Assembly: GCA_004369045.1 (NCBI GenBank)
Contig: ML213510.1
Coordinates: 942,736-1,006,735, forward strand
Reading direction: 5' to 3'
DNA from: Heliocybe sulcata
Lineage: Eukaryota; Basidiomycota; Agaricomycetes; Gloeophyllales; Gloeophyllaceae
Length of the DNA: 64,000 bases
The notes beneath the pieces are model-generated. The model saw nothing but the letters and a program-made list of their open reading frames with translations. It made no database searches and had not been told where the DNA came from. Positions 37,104 to 47,410 of this stretch are shown here, piece after piece (position 1 is the stretch's first letter; every line of letters begins with the position of its first letter). Both the position numbers and the translations under genes were made by a program.

Positions 37104-39547
37104 GTTGGCTAGCAAATGCAAGCAGAACAGGTGGACGATAGAAGATGGATTTAGCCCGAGTGTTCCACCCGCGATTCCCTGACCCCAGTACTCGTCAACA
37201 GCTGACTGCTTCCACGAAAAGCCTGCTTGCTGGAATACAATCACCCTCGGATGCAACAGAATTTGACGAACAGGTTTGGCCTAATGGCAGGATAGATGCA
37301 TGTCCGTGGTAAGTAAATAGCTTCGCAAGGGCTCGCATGCGCTAAGATGGTATTTACTCTTATTTGGACCTGTGGATTCGTATATATGGGTGCAACGTTC
37401 CCGAGTCCATATAATAACTATGGTACTGTGAACGCGAAACCTTCATACCACCAGGGAGCCTAGAAATGCGTCCAGAAGAAATGGATGGACTAGGTTGACT
37501 TTCTAGAGCAACGCTGCACGAACAAACCTTCGGGAAGTTAGTAGGCAATATTAGATGCAAGGAGATTCAAGGGCGCACCATATGTGCATGCCTGCGCAGC
37601 AGCTACCACAGCGGCTCTCCGAAGGCTGGCCACGGGATGTAATGAGCGAAGCCGCGCGAAAAGGACAAAGCCCTGTCTCGCTACATGTCAATCCTTAGGG
37701 TGCCAAGACGCGAGGGATAGCCCTATCTGAATGCATCCGCCCACATCCGCCGAAGGCTGCAAAAAAACACATCGAATCGAGATACCGCGCGCCAGAAAGG
37801 TACTGAGGCGTCAATACCGTAGTCGTGATATCAACATGTATTCTTTCATGCCCACCGGTACGTCTTGAGTATGAATAGTACTGGCTCAACAACCGCAGGC
37901 GTTTACAGACCAAGCACCTCATAAATAGCTGCAGGATGTGTGTACATCCCGCGACCGTGACTTCGTATTTCGCGTGAATCAGGTCAGGTGCAGAGGTCGC
38001 CACGTCGTCCTACTCAACAGAGCATTAGGTGATATACATTTCATTATCAGCGTTTTGCCCAGTAGGATGGGAGTCACTCGATGCCACGCACCACCTATGT
38101 GTTCATACGATTTGCATCTGAACTATGTATACTGTCCGGTCCACGCCATTCAAGACGCGAGCACGGTTCGGAGCACCCGACTCGTCGGACGAGTGTTTGC
38201 CTCATTCTCGCAGTGCCGAGAGGGCATTAACCATGAATTCACAGACTGAGAATCTGAGGACGTGGTTGCGATCTTCCGGTCTGAAGATATAAACCCCTTG
38301 GACGGCCGTTTTAAGGAAGTCTGGAGCGTACAGCTTGCGTGGAGATACGGACCGCGTGGCATGAAGATGCCATCTTCTCTATAGTATATGAGACTAGACA
38401 ACACACTGCCTATCTGCAGAGAAAGAAGTCCCTCAAACCTCAAGCCTGGCCAGTCATAAAACGAAGTTGCATGAAGACAAACCCGTGGCCACTCAGGTAC
38501 GAAGGTCATATCGCGCATCCTTCAAAGATGATGAGGCACGCGCTGGAGTTGTATGACTTGTCAATGTCATAACCGGAACTAAGGTCATTCATCCCTCACC
38601 TTACACCACCCGCTCACCCGCATCCGATCCTCGTGACGCCCGGGAGCAGTGTCCGGCACGCTCACAATAATAGTAGAAATAGAAACCATTCCGTCCGCAA
38701 AGTCCTATCATTAGTATCATTATGCAGACCATGCCGAGGTGAAGCCTTCTCTTGCAGCATACACGGCTGATCGCGGAAAACACGCACATGTCGTGCAAAT
38801 ACCGGGCGCGCTGGGTCGCCTTATAGCCGTCCACTGAAGCAGGCGGCGAGTAGCATAAAGGACGGAAATAGCATTGCGAGGTTAGGGTCACGGCGGGACT
38901 CCGAAAAGCTCTGGAGGGCTGGGAACTGGGAAATGGGGTCTGGGTCGGAGTTCAAATCACTGCAGACTCCTGCAGCTGGTCCACAACGCAACGTCGCAAT
39001 TGTCAGAGGGTGACACAGGGGCTCTCAAATTTGCGTCATCTGATGTTTGGGAAATGGGGGATCAGAAATGTTAAAGATGTGTACTACAGGAAAGACAGCA
39101 GGAACATCTGCCAGTTATGTAACAGACACATCTGGACGGTATTGGAATCATACGAGGTCAAGTCTTTATAACGGTAGAAAAGTGCTTGCTGGCTGGCGCA
39201 TACAGGCATATGGTGTTCCGGGTCTCCGCTATTTTGAGTCTCCGCTTTCACCATCGAGGGTTGTGGCGGGGCTGACGTCAAGCTGCCAACGAGTGGGGCG
39301 CCGCCGGGGACGGATCCGGGACAGCTGGAGGACGTGATTGGCCAGGGGTCCTCGAGGCAAAAGGAGGGTGATTCGTCGGAACAGTGGCAGTGATAAATTT
39401 CCAGCCGTGTCTCGTTACAAGTAACCCCGTCTCTGCGACGCTCGGCATCCCGCTCGCGCCCCTACTCATCCCTCTCATCCACGCCAGTCAGCGTTCGCCC
39501 ACATTCTGATTCGACCCCGTGCGCGCTTCCGATTCTAGTCAGCCGCC
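37104..39547. other. Gene-poor interval
   Basis: About 2.4 kb between two divergent genes. Frames reach 122 codons (38150-38518, minus) but show no domain or consistent exon chain. It is long for this gene-dense window and could contain a non-coding RNA or a decayed gene; nothing can be assigned. Confidence 0.45.
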
Positions 39548-41368
39548 ATGAAGAGCTGTTTGAAACTATCCCCACCTTCTTCGCCTCCCTCACGCGACGA
39601 CCCCGCCTACGCCCGCTGTCCCCCTCCCGCCTCTCGCCCGCCGTACAAACGCAAGGCTGTATCCTTCTGTAGAGAAGGCGAAGAACAGGTGTTCATCGCG
39701 GACGATTGGGATAGAACACCGGCCGAGGTCACCCAGAAGCTTTCGTATCAGTGAGTCAGCCTTTCCGAGTCTCGTCCCTCTCCATTCGATGTCTCTTCTA
39801 CGGCATTCGCTATCCTTTCGCCGTCCTATGTATAGCTGTTGGCGCTCGGCTAGCGGTTGGAGGGATCGGCATTGGTGGATCGCGGTACATCTCTGTGCCG
39901 GTCATGTCCTTATATGCCTCCAACCTCAGCAGTCGAGTCATACAGACAACTGTTTTATTCGCGTTCTCCTTTGTGTTTTCTTCATCGAACTGCCAAAATG
40001 TCCACTACCCTCCATATGAGACATTCTTCGCCAATACCGATCCCCTCATCGCATTCATACTTCCCCTCCTCATCCTGTTCCTCCACGCACAACCCATTCT
40101 TCCCGTCATACTCTCCCTACTCTTCACCATCATACTCCTCATCTGTGCTCTCTCCTACCTCCAAAACACCACTGACGCTGCAAACCCTCAGGGACGTCCT
40201 TGAGCTTAAGCAGCTACAGTTGTCCTTGCCACGTGCCTCGCAGCCTCCTGATCCCCTCGCGCGACCTCACACGCAGGTCGAGTACCTGCGACGCGTTCCC
40301 ATCGGTCTTATGCCGTTGTTACCCGAGACCACAGGTTCACCTGTGACGACACCGCCCTCCGAGCCGTCACCCGTGACCCCTTCGAGTCCACAACCACGAT
40401 CACCACCTACCAATACGCATTGGTTGCAGCTCACTTCGCCATTGACAGCATCACGCGCCTCTCCCCAGCATTCACCCAACCCTTCTCCTTACTCTTCACC
40501 CAAGCAATCACCTATCCCCTCGCGGACGTCTTCTCCCAACCCGATTCCATCCAATCTTCCACCGCGGGCACCACTAAGGCCTCGCCCTCACTTTGCCTTC
40601 TTGCCTCTGTTGCCGCCTAGTGAGGAGCCAAGTAATAAGGGCCCAGAAGTAGAGCCTGGGGAGATGACGTTCAACTGGAACGACGAGGAGGAGGAGGTAG
40701 AGAAGGAGCAGGAGGAGACGAAGGCTGAGGATGTCGACGATATCGCTCGGACCCCACATACAGAGAGCGTCCTCGAGGGGGAGATGCTCGAGCGCATCTA
40801 CGGCGGTGAGGACGGCGAGGCGAGTGCGAGCGGTTCGGAGGATGTCCAGTCCGCTGACTCGCCTGAAGAGGAGGTCCCGAGTCCATCCGACGGCGAACTG
40901 ACCGCGGACGAGTCGACGCCGTCGCTCACCACTTGCTCGCTCAGCCCCACGCCGTCGCCTAGTCCCTCGCCGCCGATTATTTCGGAGGAGAAGGGGAGTG
41001 GATCGGCGGGGAGTCCGAATGCGGTGGACACGCCGCCTGCTGTGACGAGCTCGAGTGCGTACAGCTACTTCCAGATCCCGACGAATAGGCCGGCTGCGGA
41101 CAGTTTGCCGTATGCGTTGAAGAAGATGCGGTTGCAGGGTCTGCCGAGTCCGGCGTTGACGCCGCCCAGTCCGTTTGATCTTTATGGGCCGGGTTTTAAT
41201 CCGGCCTTGGATGCAGGGGGGGTGGAGGTGGGCGAGGGGCGCTTAGGGGAGGTGCAGGCGTTTGAGAGGAAGGCTGCGGGTGGAAGACGGGGTGCCGGGA
41301 GGAGAGTGGCGAGTATGTTGGGATTGAGTGTGTCTGGGGAGGAAGGGAGCTTTAGTTTGGATGACTAG
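39548..41368 (+). CDS. Acidic Ser/Pro-rich protein of unknown function
   Basis: Exon 1 (39548-39750) codes for MKSCLKLSPPSSPPSRDD, then KRKAVSFCREGEEQVFIADD and WDRTPAEVTQKLSYQ. A 441-nt intron (39751-40191, GTGAGT to TCAG) joins it to DVLELKQLQLSLPRASQPPD. The rest is a Pro/Ser/Thr-rich stretch, an acidic segment (WNDEEEEVEKEQEETKAEDV) and a C-terminus GRRVASMLGLSVSGEEGSFS. The KRKAVSF element resembles an RVxF-type protein phosphatase 1 docking site, though this is weak evidence. The conserved-looking block is confined to the exon 1/exon 2 junction, and the remainder appears disordered. About 460 aa. No enzyme domain is visible and no function is proposed. Confidence 0.72.
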
Positions 41369-41707
41369 ATGATGTGGTGCGGGCGTGGGTGTAGATATAG
41401 ATGTGTGCGAAGTGGAAGGGAGGGGTGTATTGTGTTGTAATATTTGTGTCGTTGCATACGTACCACTAGCATTATATCGTACACGTATATATACTATCGA
41501 TTCGAGTTTGCCAGGAATATCGGAAGTGACAGCTGTGGTGGATGTTAATGAGACTTCTTGTGCGGCTAGTACTGTATCTTTGCGTGTTCCATGACCCGCT
41601 GGGCACGATAGAGACAACACACCGTCCCTTGCGGATCATGCATTACGAATGCTCGAAACAAGATACGACAAACAAGCTACGAAGACGCCTCTATGTTTCG
41701 AGATCCG

Positions 41708-43734
41708 TCAATTCCTCCATCTATGGATTCAGTCAGTAAAGCCACCCACGTCCGCCAAACCTACTCACATTTTGACAGTTTTATCCCGACCTCCGCTGAC
41801 AACCTTGTCCGCCACAAAGTCCACGCAATACACCTCGTCCGTATGGCCGGGAAGATCACTCTTGAGCTTATACGTCTTCAGATCCCAGATCTACCCATGC
41901 CATACCCATTAACGCCATTCCACAGATAACCAAATGCAAGTTGATCGCCCACCTTCAACGTCGTGTCCTTACTCGCACTAACCAGCATCCTCGAATCCGC
42001 ACTCCACGCAAGCCTGTAGACAGCACCTACATGCCCCCTCAACGTCGCGACGTACTTTCCGGTCCTTCCTTCCCATATCCTGATCGCATTGTCCCAGCCC
42101 GCGCTCGCAGCCCACCGCCCGTCCGGAGAGAACGCGACGTGCGAGATTTGCCGCTGGTGCCCGGTGAGCCGGGTGATGGGTTTAGTCGACGGGGGAGCGG
42201 AGTCAGAGGCGGAGGGGAAGAGGGACCACAGGAAGAGGGTGTGGTCGTCTGAGCCCGAGATGAGGAGCTCGGGGCTTGAGGCGAGGAGGGCGGTGTATCG
42301 ATCTAGCGCGAGTTTTTGGGCTGGAGGGAAAGTGTCCGTCAGCGGGAGCACTGGAGTCGTCGAGGGGTATTACCTTCTTCGTCAGACGCGGGTTTTTTGC
42401 CTTTGTGATCATAGGGGCCCGTTCGTAGTACGAAGTCCGTGTTCAGAGTGAGCGTGGTCACCCAGTGCGCGTGGTCCTTCAGGGTGTACAGTGGCTTGCC
42501 CTGTTCAAATTTACATCAGCGTCAGTCTGGTTTCAAGCAATCCCTCTGGGGCTTACCTGGTCCGCATCCCAGACTCTGACAGTCCGATCACTCGAGGCAG
42601 TATACAAGACGCCCTTCCCGCCCATCCCTCCTCCGCCCCAGCGCACGACGTTGACGGAGGCCGAGTGCCCGCCTAGTGTATATTCTAGTCGGCGTGTAGA
42701 TGTGTTCCAGACGCGTACTGTGCCGTCTTTTGAAGAGGACGCTAGGCGTGGTGATGAAGCGTTGCTGAGAGTGTGCTTAGTTGAATCTTCAAGACAACAA
42801 GGACGATGCACGGCGTACATATGGATGGGCTCCCAAGCGAGCGATGTCACCCATTTTGTGTGTCCCTTGAGGGCATCGCCTATAGGTTTACCAGTCTTGG
42901 GATCCCATAAACGGACCTACAGTCAACTTGTTCATTTAGCTCTATGAGCGGAGTCAGTGGAAAATACGCACATGCCCATCATGCCCACCCGTGGCAAGCT
43001 TCCTTTCCATCGCCTCCCATTCAACGCACAAGACCCATCCTTTGTGTCCTGATAAGGTATGCGATGGTGTTTCGGTGAAGAGGTCCCAGAGACGCGCGGT
43101 GCAGTCGCCTGAGCCGGTTGCTAGAAGATTACCAGTTGGGGAGAATGAAGCGCACAGGATTGGGGAGGCATGACCTAGACACGAGATACATTGGTGCTTG
43201 AGTTGAGCTATGGCATGTAGACGAGTCGCGGCATACCTGAAAGCGTGGACGAACAACGGGTAGCGGGTCGCACTTTGAATACGGCTTGGGGCGAGCATCG
43301 TATTACGAAGACGTCTTCTGGAGTGAAGACTTTCGAAGGGTGCGACAGCACATCATCCTCGATAGACTTCGTGATGACCACTCGCGTGGGTGCTCCGGGA
43401 GTAGCGGCGTCTGCAGGGAGCTCGATCGCGAAAGAGAACGGTACGGGGTCCTCATCCTGTGAGAGACAGCTGGCGTCAATAAGATAGGTGTCTCTCAAGG
43501 CATAGATTCTGAACGCACCTTGACCGACAGTTTATTCACCAATCCCTCTAGAGCTTCTCTTGAAACATTTGCAGGCAAGTTCACCGCAGGAGCGAGAGGC
43601 GACCCATCGTCCTCAGAGACGAATTGGACGACCACGTTCGGCGTCGATCTCGGTGATTCTGGTGCAGGTTCTGGTACTCCGTGATAGACTTTCTGGCGTT
43701 TGGGAGGAGGCAGGAGGACAGACATAGTGGTCAA
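41708..43734 (-). CDS. RSA4: Ribosome assembly WD40 protein RSA4/Notchless
   Basis: The start MTTMSVLLPPPKRQKVY leads into an NLE ubiquitin-like domain (NVVVQFVSEDDGSPLAPAVN, VSREALEGLVNKLSVKDEDP, VPFSFAIEL). A seven- or eight-bladed WD40 propeller follows: GHASPILCASFSPTGNLLAT, SGHKGWVLCVEWEAMERKLA, GHTKWVTSLAWEPIH, GGHSASVNVVRWGGGGMG, SSPELLISGSDDHTLFLWSL, LTGHQRQISHVAFSPDGRWA, LRGHVGAVYRLAWSADSRML and DEVYCVDFVADKVVSGGRDK. A last intron joins TVK to IWRN and the stop at 41708, restoring the canonical end. Rsa4 binds Rea1/Mdn1 through its ubiquitin-like domain to drive late 60S assembly in the nucleus. About 530 aa, normal length. The start could also be the Met at 43725. Confidence 0.94.
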
Positions 43735-44438
43735 GGGTACGAGGAGGCTCGCGCGTTTGAAAATGAATTTGTGATTTGCTCTTGTTTGTCAGGCTCTTGA
43801 CGCCACATGCCACACACTTGCCACTGACGAATCCGTAGCAATTCAACGCACACCGAGTGTCTGGCAGAGGTAAAGCTGTTCTACCAGGTTCTGAGTATGT
43901 TTTGTCTGCTGGATAGTACCGCGCTTCCCGATAATCATGTAATTTGGCATATTTCAGGAGAGGCTAGTGACAGACCATAAACTTGATGTCTCTGATGGAC
44001 CTATATGCAGCTCATATGCCGATTGATACTGCTTGAGAAATAATCCGCAAGTACTCAGTGCGACTTGAAAGATGCATGGGCGCTTCACATCTAATGAGGC
44101 AACTCGGCTTTGTAGAGGATTTGGGAAGGGACTCGAGAAGCGATATAACCATATGGTAAAGTCGTGTCCTTGAGTTGTTTGCTGGAACAATATTAATACG
44201 ATAAAACGTGGTTGCAAGTCGACAGCACGATGCTGAGATGGATGACATGAAAACATCTACGTAAGCACAAGCATTGCTTCGCTAAGAGCGTGAGAGCGCG
44301 TGTAGGAAGCATCTCCTTATTTAGAACTCACCGCCAGCAATCGAATGAAATCGTGCTTACGGTTGCCTTAGACAAGTCCACTCGCTGCGTCATCCACAAC
44401 GCCTCTGCATATAAAAGCCGCAATGGATTCACGACAAT
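43735..44438. other. Divergent intergenic region of RSA4 and pirin
   Basis: These 704 nt hold the upstream regions of both genes. A sequence TATAAAAG occurs about 30 nt before the pirin ATG (near 44408-44415) and may be its TATA element. No coding frame is convincing. Confidence 0.5.
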
Positions 44439-45492
44439 ATGCATCCCTTCTTCAAGCTCACTCTTCTAGTCGTCACGGCGTACGCTCTCCTCCGCAGCTC
44501 TCTGAAACCTAGTCGTTTCATCAGTCCTACCTTGTTCTCGAGGTCACTCTCTACTTCCACGAATTCATCGACTATGTCTACCAAGATTATTACCCGTCTC
44601 AGCCAGGAGCGTGGCCATGCAGACCATGGTTGGTTACGCACGTTCCATACATTCTCCTTTGCAAGGTATGTCTCTTCGTTGCTTTTATTGTGCTAGATGC
44701 TTACGGTGATCTTAGCTATTCGGATTGGAGTCATGAGCAATTTGGCTGCCTCCGAGTTATCAACGAAGACCGTGTCGAACCCCGCACTGGCTTCGGCACC
44801 CACCCTCACCGTGAATTCGAGATCTTCTCTTACCTCATACATGGTGAAATCCAGCAGTAAGTATCGCTGGTCATGAAGGAACCCATCCGAGCTTACATCT
44901 TCCATTCAGTGGCGACTCGATGGGCAACAAAGAAGTTCTGAAACGCGGCGATGTCCAAATGACCTCCGCAGGCACTGGTATCCGCCATAGCGAACACGCG
45001 CATGGCGAGGAACAGCTCCACTTCCTTCAAATATGGGCAATGCCCTATCAACGTGGTCTGCAACCAAAGTACTACAACCGCCGCTTTACCGACGAGGAGA
45101 AGACGAACAAGCTCGCTATGATCGTCGCACCCGCCACAGCGCCTGGGGTGACGGACACCCGCGAAGGCTCAGGGCCGACGCCCATACACGCGCACCTTTA
45201 CGTGTATGCCTCGCTACTGTCCCCCGCTACGGCTGTTACGCACACGTTCCCGAAACCTGCGAATGCGTCGTCGCCGGCTACAAAGGCGTATATCCACCTC
45301 ATTCAGAAGTCGGGGTATAATACGGGCCCGGCGAAGGGCGGGAAGATTCTGCTTACCGGGGATGGACAGACGATGGAACTTGGTGAGGGTGATGGGGCGT
45401 ATCTTTCCTCGGAGGCTGGGAAGGAGTTGAAGATCGAGAATGTGGGCGATAGGGTGGTTGAGTTCGTCCTCTTCGACGTGGATGCTGCATAG
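44439..45492 (+). CDS. Pirin-family protein
   Basis: The bicupin starts with a hydrophobic, Ser/Arg-rich leader ([20 protein letters not shown]) before a second in-frame Met ([19 protein letters not shown]) where most pirins begin. Motifs are [80 protein letters not shown] and a C-terminal [12 protein letters not shown]. The likely iron ligands are the His pair in THPHR, the His in IRHSE and the Glu of HSEH. Two introns are present (splitting SFA|SYSDW and IQ|HGDSMG). Some pirins have quercetin 2,3-dioxygenase activity, others act as transcription cofactors, so the role is not fixed. The leader may direct one isoform to mitochondria or membranes, with the internal Met giving a cytosolic form. 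Confidence 0.92.
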
Positions 45493-45779
45493 CGGGCGTC
45501 TAGGGTTCCATTTCCAGCTCCTCCTTGCTTGCAATTATTGTTGGAAGTACCTGTAATAATATGTACGATATATAACTTGCTTCGTTTATCCACCACGAAG
45601 CTCACGAGGACGCGCTCTTGCTAGCTCCTGACTCACCCTGACTCTACTGGAGCACGTCATGAACAGCTTCGTCCACGTAGGATTGGCACCGGATAGTACT
45701 GCTATGGCCATTGACACGCACGTATCTCTCGTATGGCATATATTTATTAGTCGAAGTGTACGTTTGTATTGGCTGTATC

Positions 45780-46804
45780 ATGTACAAGGCGCTATCACTT
45801 CTCCAACCAGTGACGAAAGCCATTGCTAAAGGAACACGACGGATACACACCACCACACCAAAACCGATGGCGCCGCCTCTCTCTCGTCGCCAGGCCATCG
45901 CTCAGGATACCTTAGCACGGACGCCCGAGATCGCTGCCGCCACACCCGGCGCGTCTCTCGACTCCACCTTCATCTCATCGCAGCTGCCACCTCTGAATGC
46001 ATCTGACTGCCCTGGCTTTCCCTCCTCCAAGATCAGCGTTATCAATTCGGACTCGTACGCTGCTGCGAGGGGGATCATAATCGGAGATGGCGAGCAGGCG
46101 AATGGGAAGGTCGCGGTTCTGAACCTTGCGAGCGACGAGGTTCGCGCGGGAGGGTGGTTGGTCAGTCTTTCTACCACGCAGGTGAGGGAAGAAGGGGCAG
46201 GATTGCTATCGTGGTTCGCTCAACCAGCTTAGGAAGAGGCGTTGTGTTACTCATCTACGCTGTACGCGACCCTGAAAGAGGAGTACTATCCGTGGCCGAA
46301 CCTTGGCCCCGGGTCTGTGGCGGGCGTGTTCTCGCCAGCTATAGTGGTTTTCAAGGATGACTTGGATCATGACTGCGCCGATCTGCTCGAGGATCAGCGT
46401 GTTGTTGTCTCTGTGATAACTGTCGCTGCCCCGAGGTACCCCAAGCTGACGCGAGATGGCGAGTCTCTTGCGAAGGAGGAGGACAAGAGAGATTTCGAGG
46501 GGAAGATTAGGCTGGTCTATCGCATGGCAGCGAGGAATAGTCAACACTACATGATTCTGGGTATGCCACTTTGTCTCATCCTCTCATTTGTTGAAGGTTA
46601 GTTAACCTGGTCGCAGCTGCGATGGGATGCGGTGCTTATGCTTGTCCTCCACGGCAAGTCGCCAACATGATGAAATCCATATTGTTGGAACCGGAGTTCA
46701 AAGGATGGTTCCGGCGAGTTATATTCGCGGTGTACAGTTCTCCTCGAAATGGGTCAGGGAATTATGGGATTTTCAGAGAGATATTGGAGGGGGTCGAACT
46801 GTAA
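45780..46804 (+). CDS. TIGR02452/DUF2263 family, microbial-type PARG-like protein
   Basis: The frame from 45780 starts MYKALSLLQPVTKAIAKGTR, and the core begins at the second Met, MAPPLSRRQAIAQDTLARTP. Two introns join VSLSTTQ to EEALCYSSTLYATLKEEYYP and MIL to AAMGCGAYACPPRQVA. Other motifs are KISVINSDSYAAARGIIIGD, VAVLNLASDEVRAGGW and WFRRVIFAVYSSP. The macro-like fold with QEEALC and GCGAYACPP is that of bacterial-type poly(ADP-ribose) glycohydrolases. The usual run of three glycines before QEE reads AGGW here, so activity is uncertain. Length 290-320 aa depending on the start. The leader before MAPP is basic and could be an organelle signal. Confidence 0.88.
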
Positions 46805-47410
46805 ATACGTGCGTAATCCATCTCGGTACTCTATTTTGGATAAGCGGTTCATCTATATGACAGTCTATCTAAGCAGTTCAGAAATACAGCAGATTCGCGG
46901 TGTCGTTCTCTTGTCCGGAGCAAAGCTCCGTTCATTCGCCCATCGTTCTGCCTTGTGAACAGTGCTGGCGCTCTTGAGAGGGAACGTGCTTTACCGACGA
47001 CACTCTACCTGCCCATAGAAGTGGTCCCTCTCTAATCCTTTCACTCTGACCATACATACTCAGAAGTGCGATATCTAGCTTGCTCCTTCGTGCGCCGTTT
47101 GACCTGGAGATTCCTGCATTCAAAGGAGCGGTGCTGCAAGCATAGCTGTAGGCCGTCAGGACGCGCGAAGTCTCGGTCAGTCTTCGATACTGTTCCCTTT
47201 TGTTTCTTATGATGAGCAACTTGTAATACAGTCTGGGCCTCCTGTGCCGCCACAATGTCGTCGATCAATCTAATCTTATCTCCCGCTCGGCTCGGTAAGA
47301 TAACGATTGCGCATATACGATAAGAGCAAGGAAATATGCCGGAGGCATGAAGGGTATTTCATCCTTCCCAGACTCGCACAGCACCATCTCCTTTCTCTGA
47401 CCTGGCAGTC
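46805..47410. other. Intergenic, no gene seen
   Basis: This is the spacer between the PARG-like gene and the hydantoinase fusion gene, both plus strand. Only short frames are present. Confidence 0.5.

Noticed and set aside
40267-41031. Several minus-strand frames opposite the acidic Ser/Pro-rich gene
   Set aside because: They are the antisense shadow of repetitive Ser/Pro and Glu codons in the plus-strand gene.
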